From assembly GCA_050695215.1 (NCBI GenBank), contig JBOGSD010000068.1, positions 1 to 64,000 on the forward strand: DNA of 64,000 bases, given 5' to 3'. The notes beneath the pieces were generated by a model. It was given only the letters and a program-made list of their open reading frames with translations, had not been told where the DNA came from and searched no databases. Of this stretch, positions 8,048 through 17,025 are shown piece by piece. This DNA comes from JACQGZ01 sp050695215 (GTDB lineage Bacteria > Sysuimicrobiota > Sysuimicrobiia > Sysuimicrobiales > Humicultoraceae). The first letter of the stretch is position 1. Every line of letters begins with the position of its first letter. The translations under genes were made by a program, and so were the position numbers.

Positions 8048-8134
8048 GCGGGCGTAGCCGAACTGGTATAGGCGCCAGACTTAGGATCTGGTCGGCGCAA
8101 GCCGGTGGGGGTTCGAGTCCCTCCGCCCGCACCA
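8048..8134 (+). tRNA. tRNA-Leu(TAG)
   Basis: A class II tRNA of 87 nt. Acceptor GCGGGCG/CGCCCGC, anticodon stem CCAGA/TCTGG with loop CTTAGGA (anticodon TAG), a long variable arm, T-loop TTCGAGT and encoded CCA. It is 59 bases downstream of tRNA-Lys and probably in the same transcript. The tig gene starts 117 bases later. Confidence 0.95.
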
Positions 8135-8251
8135 GGAGTCATCATTCAGCCGCGCTGCGGCGGCGTCGGAGGGGCGGCACCGGGGTCCGGGGCCGCTCGT
8201 TTGCCGTCTGGGGGGCCGCTGGTTGCCCGCCCGGGAGGGGAACAGGGAACA

Positions 8252-9529
8252 ATGAAAGTGGAGGTACGGCGGGAACCGCAGAGCCGGGCGGTGCTGGAGG
8301 TGGAACTCCCTCCCGAGGAGGTCTCCCGCGCCGTCGAGACGGCAGGTCGGCGTCTGGCGCAGCGGGTGGCGATTCCGGGATTCCGCCGTGGCAAAGCCCC
8401 CCGCGCCATCGTTGAACGCTATCTCGGGCGCGACCGTCTGATGGATGAGACGGTCGATCTGCTGGTCACCGACGGCTACGCGCGGGCGGTACGTGAGGCG
8501 GGGCTGGCGCCCATCGGCCAGCCGAAGATCGACGTGCGGACGGAAGAGGTGGGCGAGGGCATGCCGCTGCGCTTCGTGGCGACGGTCGACGTGGCGCCGG
8601 AGGTCGACCCAAAGGCGTACCGGTCGGTGCGGGTGCCGCGCGAAGAGCCCGCGGTCACCGATGAGGACGTGAACAGGGCGATCGAGGACTTGCGCCTCCG
8701 CCACGCCACCCTCGCCTCGGCGGGTGAGAAGGCGGCGGAGCGAGGCGACTTTGTGCTGGTCCAGGTCCTCGAGTCGGCGCCGGGGCTGCCCCGGCTAACG
8801 AGCGGGAAAGAGGTCTTGATCGAGATCGGCTCCAGCGTGCATCCTGGGGCGCTGGAGGACGGATTGATCGACATCCGGCAGGGCGAACAGCGCACGATTG
8901 CCCTGGGGAATGAGGGAGGCGCCATCGTCGTTACGGCAGTTGACGTGAAGCGCCGGGAACTGCCTACCCTCGACGCCTCCTTTGCGCGCCAGGCCGGCGG
9001 GGAGAGCGTCGACGCGCTGCGCGGACAGCTGCGCGAGCGGATGGCCGGCGAGGCCGCGACTCGCGCGGCGGAGGCCTACGAGGCGGCGGCGGTAACGGCG
9101 GTGACGCAGCAGGCCACCGTCGAGCTGCCCCGCACTCTGGTCGCGCATGAGGCCGAGCACCTCTTTGCCGATCTCATCGAGACGCTCGGCCGCCGCGGGC
9201 TGACACTGGAAAGTTACCTGAAGGCGGCCGAAAAGACGGAAGAGCAGGTGCGCGAGGATCTCTCCGCGACGGCGGAGGGACGGCTGCGCACGCAGCTGGT
9301 GCTGGATGAGGTCGCGCGGCGCGAGGGGATCACGCCGAGCGAGGAGGAAATCACCGCGGAAGTAGAGAACCTCGCGCAGAGTCTGCAACAGGATGTCGCG
9401 CGGGTTCGCGAGTGGCTCGACGATGAGCGCCGTCGCGACGCGCTGGTCAGGTCCCTCCGTCGTCGCCGGACGATCCAGTTTCTCGTCGCCCTCGCCTCTG
9501 CCGCCGAGACGGACAAGGAGGATCCCTGA
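8252..9529 (+). CDS. tig: Trigger factor, ribosome-associated chaperone
   Basis: A 425-residue trigger factor that binds nascent chains at the ribosome exit. The N-terminal ribosome-docking domain has GFRRGKAPRAIVERYLG near residues 46-62. The central PPIase-like domain (about 150-235) is shortened: after the LIEIGSSVHPGALEDGL segment the family's flap region is reduced to about ten residues (ALGNEGGAIV), so isomerase activity is doubtful. A C-terminal helical chaperone domain follows. ATG 8252 is chosen (GGGAAC upstream) and matches the family MKVEV start. It is first in tig-clpP-clpX(-lon). Confidence 0.94.
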   Translation: MKVEVRREPQSRAVLEVELPPEEVSRAVETAGRRLAQRVAIPGFRRGKAPRAIVERYLGRDRLMDETVDLLVTDGYARAVREAGLAPIGQPKIDVRTEEVGEGMPLRFVATVDVAPEVDPKAYRSVRVPREEPAVTDEDVNRAIEDLRLRHATLASAGEKAAERGDFVLVQVLESAPGLPRLTSGKEVLIEIGSSVHPGALEDGLIDIRQGEQRTIALGNEGGAIVVTAVDVKRRELPTLDASFARQAGGESVDALRGQLRERMAGEAATRAAEAYEAAAVTAVTQQATVELPRTLVAHEAEHLFADLIETLGRRGLTLESYLKAAEKTEEQVREDLSATAEGRLRTQLVLDEVARREGITPSEEEITAEVENLAQSLQQDVARVREWLDDERRRDALVRSLRRRRTIQFLVALASAAETDKEDP

Positions 9530-9532
9530 TCG

Positions 9533-10143
9533 ATGCCTCTGATTCCTTACGTCATTGAGAGCACCCCCCGCGGCGAGCGCGGGTATGACATCTACTCCCG
9601 CCTCTTGCGGGAGCGGATCGTCTTTCTGGGCGGCGCGATCGACGACGACGTGGCCAACCTCGTCATCGCCCAGTTGCTCTATTTGGAGAGCGAGGACCCG
9701 GAGAAAGACGTCTCCCTCTATGTGAACAGCCCCGGGGGAGACCTCTACGCCTCGCTGGCCATCCACGACACGATGCAATACGTCCGCCCCGACATCTCCA
9801 CCATCTGCATCGGCCTGGCCGCCAGCGGCGGCGCGCTCATCCTGGCCGGCGGCAGGCGGGGGAAGCGCTATTCCCTGCCGTATTCGCGCATCATGATCCA
9901 CCAGCCCTGGGGCGGCGCCCAGGGGACGACGGCGGACATCGAGATCCAGGCGCGGCAGTTCCTCAAGGACCGCAACCTGATGAACGAGATCTTGGCCAAG
10001 CACACGGGCCAGCCGCTGGAGCGCATCGAGCGCGACGCCGACCGCAACTTCTGGATGACCGCCGACGAGGCGAAGGGCTACGGGCTGATCGATGAGATCT
10101 TCTCTCCTCGGGAACGCAGAGTGCCGGCGCCGGTGACGACGTC

Positions 10144-10147
<4 letters not shown>
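9533..10147 (+). CDS. clpP: ClpP protease subunit with Asn in place of catalytic Asp
   Basis: A 204-residue serine peptidase that works with ClpX, encoded next door. Ser98 (GLAASGGAL; the usual text is ASMG) and His123 (SRIMIHQPWGG) are present. In the segment IERDADRNFWMTADEA, the residue aligned with the third triad member (E. coli Asp171, B. subtilis Asp172) is Asn172. A similar Asn is known in Listeria ClpP1, which needs a partner ClpP2 for full activity. No second clpP is in this window. Fold and length are normal. It starts 3 nt after tig. Confidence 0.94.
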
Positions 10148-11391
<1,244 letters not shown>

Positions 11392-11412
<21 letters not shown>

Positions 11413-11458
11413 GCTCAAAGGAGAAGCCTGCGTCCTAGGCTTGGAGGAGCAGCCTACC
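11392..11458. repeat. 26-bp tandem repeat over the clpX stop codon
   Basis: Two nearly identical copies (11392-11417 and 11418-11443; core AGGAGAAGCCTGCGTCCTAG) and a degenerate third (from 11444). The first copy carries the last clpX codons and its TAG. The period is not a multiple of 3, so the second TAG is in another frame. Confidence 0.85.
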
Positions 11459-11479
11459 GGCGTGCTTGGGGGGTCGGGG

Positions 11480-11485
11480 TATAAT
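11480..11485 (+). promoter_or_regulatory. Possible -10 element upstream of lon
   Basis: A perfect TATAAT preceded by GGGG, with no good -35 hexamer at 16-18 bp. If used, the transcript would pass through the hairpin at 11525. Weak evidence. Confidence 0.35.
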
Positions 11486-11524
11486 AGTGGCGATAGGACT
11501 GGAGCGGCAGATTGGAGCGAAGGG

Positions 11525-11549
11525 AGGGGGCGGAACCGTCCCCTGTTTT
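11525..11549 (+). terminator. Hairpin with T run between clpX and lon
   Basis: AGGGGGCG pairs with CGTCCCCT (one G-T pair) around a GAAC loop (11525-11544), followed by GTTTT. It is either the clpX terminator or an attenuator in the lon leader, since a possible -10 lies upstream of it. Confidence 0.5.
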
Positions 11550-11657
11550 CGTTCTGGGAACAACCTGTGATGGGAATCGTTGTATCGGGTGTCGGGGGCG
11601 GCAGGCCCGCGCGCCCGACCGTAGAGCGCACACGGTGAACGCGAGACTGGGGGCTGT

Positions 11658-14117
11658 ATGAGCGACGCCAAAGACACAGAGCGCATGCCCGAGTTGAACG
11701 CACCACTCCCGCTGCTGCCGTTGAAGGGCACGGTCATCTTCCCCTTCCAGGTGCAGGGGCTGGGGGTGGGGCGGCCCAAATCGCTCCAGGCCCTGGAAGC
11801 CGCCCTGGCCGGAGAGAAGCTGATCGTGCTCGCGGCGCAGAAGCAGGACGACCTGGAAGACCCGGGCCCCGCGGACATTCACGGCAGCGGCACGGTCTGC
11901 AGGATCTTGCAGGTCGGCAAGCAACCGGATGGGGTCCTGCAGGTGATCGTGGAAGGGGTCGTGCGCGCGTCCATTACTGAGTACCCGCAGACCGAGCCCT
12001 TCTTCACGGTGCGCGTGGCCGGACGGCCCGACCCGGTGGAGAAGACCGTCGAGCTGGAAGCGCTGATGCGCGGCCTGACCTCATCGTTCGAGCGCTTTGC
12101 CCGGCTCTCCCGGTCGGTGCCGCCGGAGCAGTTCGTCACCGTCATGCAGGCGGAGGAACCGGGGCGGGTGGCCGATCTGGTGGCCCAGCACATCAACCTC
12201 AAGCTGGAGGAGCGCCAGCGCCTGCTGGACATGCCCCCCAAGGAGCGGCTGGAGATGCTCGGCGGAGTGCTCAGCCGGGAGATCAGCATCCTGGAACTGG
12301 AGCGCAAGATCCAGAACCGGGTTCGCAAGCAGATGGAGAAATCCCAGCGCGAGTACTTCCTCAAGGAGCAGATGAAGGCGATCCAGCACGAACTGGGGGA
12401 GACCGACGAGCGCCAGGCCGAGGTGACTGAATACCGTAAGAAGATCGAGGCGGCCAACCTGCCCGAGCACGTCAAGGAGAAGGCGCTCGAAGAGCTGGCC
12501 CGCCTGGAGAAGATGCCGCCGATGGTGGCCGAGGCCGTCGTCGTGCGCACCTATCTGGACTGGATCCTCGCCCTCCCCTGGTCGGTGCGCACGGAGGACC
12601 GGCTGGACATCGACGAGGCGCGCACCATTCTCGATGAGGACCACTACGGTCTGGATAAGGCCAAGGAGCGCGTGATCGAGTATCTCGCCGTGCGCAAACT
12701 CTCCCCGGAATCCCGCGGCCCGATCCTCTGTTTCATCGGCCCGCCGGGGACGGGCAAGACCTCGGTGGGCAAGTCGATCGCCCGGGCGTTGGGGCGCAAG
12801 TTCGTGCGCATCTCCCTGGGCGGCGTGCGCGACGAGGCCGAGATCCGGGGGCACCGGCGGACCTACGTCGGGGCGCTGCCGGGCCGGATCGTGCAGGGAT
12901 TGAAGCAGGCCGGCAGCCGCAACCCGGTCTTCATGCTGGACGAGATCGACAAGCTGGGCATCGACTTTCGCGGCGACCCCTCCGCGGCGCTGTTGGAGGC
13001 GCTCGACCCCGAGCAGAATCACGCCTTCTCCGACCACTACCTGGAGCTGGCGCTGGACCTATCGGAGGTGATGTTCATCGCCACCGGCAACATCCTAGAG
13101 ACGGTGCCGCCGGCCCTCCGCGACCGCATGGAGGTCATCCGCTTCGCCGGCTACACGGAAGAAGAGAAGATCAAGATCGCTGAGGAGTTCCTCATCCCCA
13201 AGCAGCGCAAGGCCACTGGCCTGACGGCCGAACACGTCCAGTTCACCGCCGAGGCGCTGCGGCTGATCGCCCGTGAGTACACGCGCGAGGCTGGCGTGCG
13301 CAACCTGGAGCGAGAACTCGGGACGATTTGTCGCAAGGTCGCCACCGAGGTGGCGCGCGGGTCGCCCAAGACCGCCAAGCTGACGATCGGCAACCTGCAC
13401 AAGTACCTGGGCCCGCCCCGCTTCCGCTTCGGCATGGCCGAGAAGGAAGATGAGGTGGGCGTCGCCACCGGGTTGGTTTATACCGAGATGGGGGGCGACA
13501 TCGTCGGCGTGGAAGCCACGCTGATGCCCGGCGACGGGGAGCTCACGCTCACCGGCCAACTGGGCGACGTGATGAAGGAATCGGCCCAAGCCGCGCTCTC
13601 CTACGTGCGTTCGCGGGCGCGCCGGTTGGGACTAGCGGAGGACTTTTATCAGAAGCTGGACGTGCACGTGCACGTCCCCGCGGGGGCGGTGCCGAAGGAC
13701 GGGCCGTCCGCCGGGATCACGATGGCCACCGCCCTGGCCTCGGCCGTGACGGGACGCTCGGTGAAGAAGGACGTCGCCATGACCGGCGAGGTGACGCTGC
13801 GCGGCCGGGTGCTGCCGATCGGGGGCGTGAAGGAGAAGGTGCTGGCGGCGCACCGTGCCGGGATCCACAGCGTCATCCTGCCGAAGGAGAACGACAAGGA
13901 CCTGCACGAGATCGCCCAGAACGTCCGGCGCCGCATGCGGTTCATCCTGGTCGAGCACATGGACGAGGTGCTGGCCGAGTCGCTGGGTCCGGCCAAGGAG
14001 CAAGCGGTGCAGCCCACGTCGGCTCCCCCTGCGCCGCTGACCTCTCCGCCGCCCTACCGCGCCCCGGTGCCGCAGCCGGAGCAGCGCCGCCCCGAGCCGC
14101 CGCCGCCGGTTAGCTAG
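11658..14117 (+). CDS. lon: Lon ATP-dependent protease
   Basis: An 819-residue LonA. N-terminal substrate-binding domain (LPLLPLKGTVIFPFQVQGL), coiled region about 210-300, Walker A GPPGTGKT at 361-368, the AAA sensor region, then the protease domain with catalytic Ser in KDGPSAGITMA and the conserved Lys in GGVKEKVLAAHRAG. The last 30 residues are a Pro-rich tail (PAPLTSPPPYRAPVPQPEQ) not needed for the fold. ATG 11658 has a weak GGGGGC ribosome site. It follows clpX after a 245-bp leader, so it is probably under its own control. Confidence 0.96.
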   Translation: MSDAKDTERMPELNAPLPLLPLKGTVIFPFQVQGLGVGRPKSLQALEAALAGEKLIVLAAQKQDDLEDPGPADIHGSGTVCRILQVGKQPDGVLQVIVEGVVRASITEYPQTEPFFTVRVAGRPDPVEKTVELEALMRGLTSSFERFARLSRSVPPEQFVTVMQAEEPGRVADLVAQHINLKLEERQRLLDMPPKERLEMLGGVLSREISILELERKIQNRVRKQMEKSQREYFLKEQMKAIQHELGETDERQAEVTEYRKKIEAANLPEHVKEKALEELARLEKMPPMVAEAVVVRTYLDWILALPWSVRTEDRLDIDEARTILDEDHYGLDKAKERVIEYLAVRKLSPESRGPILCFIGPPGTGKTSVGKSIARALGRKFVRISLGGVRDEAEIRGHRRTYVGALPGRIVQGLKQAGSRNPVFMLDEIDKLGIDFRGDPSAALLEALDPEQNHAFSDHYLELALDLSEVMFIATGNILETVPPALRDRMEVIRFAGYTEEEKIKIAEEFLIPKQRKATGLTAEHVQFTAEALRLIAREYTREAGVRNLERELGTICRKVATEVARGSPKTAKLTIGNLHKYLGPPRFRFGMAEKEDEVGVATGLVYTEMGGDIVGVEATLMPGDGELTLTGQLGDVMKESAQAALSYVRSRARRLGLAEDFYQKLDVHVHVPAGAVPKDGPSAGITMATALASAVTGRSVKKDVAMTGEVTLRGRVLPIGGVKEKVLAAHRAGIHSVILPKENDKDLHEIAQNVRRRMRFILVEHMDEVLAESLGPAKEQAVQPTSAPPAPLTSPPPYRAPVPQPEQRRPEPPPPVS

Positions 14118-14136
14118 CTCGACGCCGGCGCAGGGC

Positions 14137-15483
14137 GTGCCCGCGCGGCACAGTCCGTTCGCCGAACTTGCCAGGGCCCCCCAGGCGGTCCGGATCTACC
14201 GGGACCTCCTGGGGGCTGTCCATCTCACCCCTCCGGCCCTGCGCGAGCGCCGCCGCCGGAGGCTTGCCGCGCTCCTCCGCCACGCCTTCGACACCGTCCC
14301 CTTCTACCACCGCCGCTTCGCCGAGGCGGGGCTGCGCCCCGAGGACATCGGCGAGGAGGAAGGTCTGGCGCGCCTACCGCTCACCTCGAAGGAGGAGCTG
14401 CGCGTCCTCCCGCTCTCCGAGGTCATCTCCTCGCGCGTCCGGCCGGAGCAGCTGGCGCCCCACACGACCTCCGGCTCGACCGGAACCCCCTTCACCTTCT
14501 ACCGTACGCCGGAGACGCACCTCTTCCACGTCCTCGCCCACCTGCGGCCGATGGTGCTGCTGGGGATGACGTGGCGGGACCGCCTGCTCAGCCTGGGCCG
14601 GCTCGCCTACCTCGTGGACACATGGCCGCAGCGGCTAGGCCTCCTGCCCACCGTGATCCTCTCCCCGCTCGCCCCGCTGCCGCGGCAGCTGGAAGTCCTC
14701 TCCCGCTTCCGGCCGACCGTCCTGGCGGCCTATCCTTCCGGCGTCCGGGCGCTGGCCACCGCCGTCCTGGAGGGGAGGATGCCACGCCCGCGGCCGCGGC
14801 TGCTCTTTACCGGCGGCGAGCACACCGACGAGGCCACGCGCGGCCTGCTCGAGCGCGCTTTCGGCGTGCCGCCGCTCTCGCTGTACGGCATGCTGGAGGT
14901 CGCCCGGATCGGCTGGCAGTGCCGCCCCGGCTCGCCCTTCCACACCTCCGACGACTATCTCATCCTCGAGATCGTGCGGGACGGCCGTCCGGTGAGGGAG
15001 GGGGAGGTGGGGGAGCTCGTCGTCACCCACCTGACGAAGACCGACATGCCGTGGATCCGCTACCGCACCGGCGACCTGGTTCGGCGCGTCCCGCGCGCCT
15101 GTGGCTGCACGCACGCGCTGGGGCAGATCGATCTCGTCGGAGGACGGGTCAGCGAGGTGCTCCTGCTGCCGGACGGGACGCTCCGCTCGGCACTGCGGGT
15201 CACCAGCACCATCCACCGGGTGACGGGGATCCTGCAGTATCAACTCCGTCAGGAGGAGGTGGGCGCCGTGGTGCTCCGCGTGGTGGCAGGCCCCGGCTTC
15301 GACGCTGACACGCCGCTGCGCCTGCGCCGCGCTTTTGAGCCGCTGCTCCCGGGAATGACCGTCAGGGTGGAGCAGGTCGCAGAAATTCCCAGGACCCCCG
15401 GGGGAAAGGCCGCCTACGTTCACGTCGCCCCTGCAGTCCGGGAGAAGATCGCGGGGATCGGCGCGAAGGTTCTTCGGCCCTGA
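14137..15483 (+). CDS. PaaK/CapK-like adenylate-forming ligase
   Basis: About 448 residues of the phenylacetate-CoA ligase-like group. The phosphate-binding motif is TTSGSTGTP near residue 110, and YRTGDLV lies near residue 310. PaaK proper makes phenylacetyl-CoA; shorter CapK-like members act on unknown acids. Cys residues in RVPRACGCTH are typical of this family. GTG 14137 is the likely start. It is 19 nt after lon and convergent with the ferredoxin (3 nt between the stops). A link with the acyl-CoA block at 20-26 kb is possible but not shown. Confidence 0.8.
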   Translation: MPARHSPFAELARAPQAVRIYRDLLGAVHLTPPALRERRRRRLAALLRHAFDTVPFYHRRFAEAGLRPEDIGEEEGLARLPLTSKEELRVLPLSEVISSRVRPEQLAPHTTSGSTGTPFTFYRTPETHLFHVLAHLRPMVLLGMTWRDRLLSLGRLAYLVDTWPQRLGLLPTVILSPLAPLPRQLEVLSRFRPTVLAAYPSGVRALATAVLEGRMPRPRPRLLFTGGEHTDEATRGLLERAFGVPPLSLYGMLEVARIGWQCRPGSPFHTSDDYLILEIVRDGRPVREGEVGELVVTHLTKTDMPWIRYRTGDLVRRVPRACGCTHALGQIDLVGGRVSEVLLLPDGTLRSALRVTSTIHRVTGILQYQLRQEEVGAVVLRVVAGPGFDADTPLRLRRAFEPLLPGMTVRVEQVAEIPRTPGGKAAYVHVAPAVREKIAGIGAKVLRP

Positions 15484-15486
15484 CCG

Positions 15487-15855
15487 CTACTTCGGCTGTA
15501 GCCCGAACGCCTGGTAGTTCAGCGGGATGAAGTTCTTCCACTGGTCGGGCGTGTCTGCCTCGGCGAAGATCGCCGTCACCGGGCAGACCGACTCGCAGGC
15601 GCCGCAATCGATGCACTCCTCGGGGTGGATCCAGAGCTGGGCGTTGAGGGTGTCCTTCGGGAAGCTCTCTGGCGGGATGTGGACGGACTCGCCCCGGGGA
15701 ATCACCTGCTTGTCCATGCCCGCCCCCGTGGAGGGGTCGGGCACGACGTAGCCGCCGACCTCCTCAACGTGCTCGTAAATGCAGTCGACGGGGCAGACCT
15801 CCACGCAGGACCGGTCCTTCACTCCCACGCACGGCTCGGCGATGATATAGGTCAT
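15487..15855 (-). CDS. fdxA: 7Fe-type ferredoxin with internal insertion
   Basis: A 122-residue ferredoxin. EPCVGVKDRSCVEVCPVDC and IHPEECIDCGACESVCPV match the seven-iron (3Fe-4S plus 4Fe-4S) family: Cys9, 17, 21, 25 and Cys81, 84, 87, 91. In typical members (about 78-107 aa) the two cysteine groups are about 15 residues apart; here 55 residues separate Cys25 from Cys81, an insertion of about 41 residues (about 31-72, GGYVVPDPSTGAGMDKQVIP and on). Soluble electron carrier; partner unknown. Divergent from the GntR regulator. Confidence 0.88.
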   Translation of the reverse strand: MTYIIAEPCVGVKDRSCVEVCPVDCIYEHVEEVGGYVVPDPSTGAGMDKQVIPRGESVHIPPESFPKDTLNAQLWIHPEECIDCGACESVCPVTAIFAEADTPDQWKNFIPLNYQAFGLQPK

Positions 15856-15991
15856 TTCTCACCTCCGCAGGCCATTTCCAATAATCAAGCTAGCATTATG
15901 GGTGATTTACCACAAGATCACGATCGGCTATTCTGAAATTGTTCGCCGTACTCAAGATACGAAATGCAACAGTGTTGGGAGGGGTTGGGCC

Positions 15992-16675
15992 ATGGCCCTG
16001 AGCGACACCTGGGGCACTCCGCCGGAGCGGGAGCCGGCCGGCGCAGTGGCGTACCGCTTGATGCGCAGTGCCATTCTGGGCGGGCGCATTCCCCAAGGGG
16101 CGAGGATCAATGAACTGGCGCTGGCAGACGCGTGGAAGATGAGTCGCACCCCCATCCGCGACGCGTTGCGCCGACTGGAGGGGGAGGGGCTGGTAGAGGC
16201 GGTCCCCCGCCGGGGCATGAGGGTGCGCCGCCTTCAGCCGGCAGACGTCGAGGACCTCTACGAGGTGGGCGAGGCGTTGGAAGGTGTGGCCGCCCGGCGA
16301 GCCGCAGAACGAGGGACAGGCGCGTTCCTCGCCGATCTCAACGGGCTGATTAAGAGCTACGGCACGGCCCTCAAGCAGGGAGACTTCGATCGGATCCTCG
16401 CCGTGGATGAGGAGCTCCATCGCACCATCGCCCGGCGGGCCCAGAATCTCCACCTGGAGAGGGCGATCGAGACGGTGCGCGCCCAGCTCCGGGGAGTGCA
16501 TCACCAGCTGATCCAGAGCAGGGGTAGGGCCACCAAGTCCTTCCGTGAACTCGCCAAGATGATTGCGGCGATTCGACGGCGAGACCCCGCCCACGCAGAG
16601 GCAGCCATGCGGGAGCATCTCGTCAGCCTCCGCGCCGATGCTGGGTTGCTGCCCCCAGAGGAGCGCGATGAGTAG
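15992..16675 (+). CDS. GntR/FCD-family transcription regulator
   Basis: A 227-residue regulator. The N-terminal winged HTH (VAYRLMRSAILGGRIPQG, MSRTPIRDALRRLEGEGLV) is followed by an all-helical FCD domain (about 95-215) with acidic/His positions DEELHRTIARRA and MREHL that usually bind a metal and an organic acid. ATG 15992 is preceded by GGGAGGGG. The AT-richer 136-bp gap to the divergent ferredoxin gene is the obvious site for its operator. The effector is unknown; FCD regulators often control organic-acid catabolism. Confidence 0.9.
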   Translation: MALSDTWGTPPEREPAGAVAYRLMRSAILGGRIPQGARINELALADAWKMSRTPIRDALRRLEGEGLVEAVPRRGMRVRRLQPADVEDLYEVGEALEGVAARRAAERGTGAFLADLNGLIKSYGTALKQGDFDRILAVDEELHRTIARRAQNLHLERAIETVRAQLRGVHHQLIQSRGRATKSFRELAKMIAAIRRRDPAHAEAAMREHLVSLRADAGLLPPEERDE

Positions 16676-16731
16676 GACTAGAGTGCCTGGGCGGTGGGCA
16701 GCATGGCCCCGAACGCCCTCCTTCGGTTCGC

Positions 16732-16761
16732 TTGACAGGGGAGAAGAGGCCCATACATAAT
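16732..16761 (+). promoter_or_regulatory. Sigma-70-type promoter for the valS leader
   Basis: TTGACA (16732-16737), an 18-bp spacer and CATAAT (16756-16761). It lies just upstream of the T-box leader. Confidence 0.7.
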
Positions 16762-16769
16762 GGCGGGCA

Positions 16770-17011
16770 AGGCAAGGACGGGGGGGAGTAGGACGGCCTC
16801 AGCCTGAGAGAGGGAGACCCAGCGGGTGCGAGGTCTCCCGGCAGCGGGTCGTCCGAAGGTCGCCCCTGAGCCGTATGGTCGTTGGACCGTCGGGAGCGCC
16901 CGTGAGCGCGCAGAGAGGCGTCGCCGGTGGAGATTGAACGCCCCCGGCGATGACCGGGGTGGTACCGCGGAGCGCTGCTTCGCCCTGGGGGCGAGGCAGC
17001 CGTTCTGTTTT
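16770..17011 (+). promoter_or_regulatory. T-box riboswitch of valS
   Basis: The leader contains the T-box core TGACCGGGGTGGTACCGCGG (16951-16970), whose GGTGGTACCGCG matches the conserved element that pairs with an uncharged tRNA acceptor end. A terminator hairpin follows: GCTGC-T-TCGCCC pairs with GGGCGA-G-GCAGC (16974-17000), then a T-rich tract to 17011. In Stem I a GAAG-GTC segment at about 16855-16861 offers a GUC valine specifier codon. Uncharged tRNA-Val would stabilise the antiterminator and switch on valS. The T-box and hairpin are directly seen; the specifier is inferred. Confidence 0.88.
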
Positions 17012-17025
17012 CTGGAGGAGGCGTC

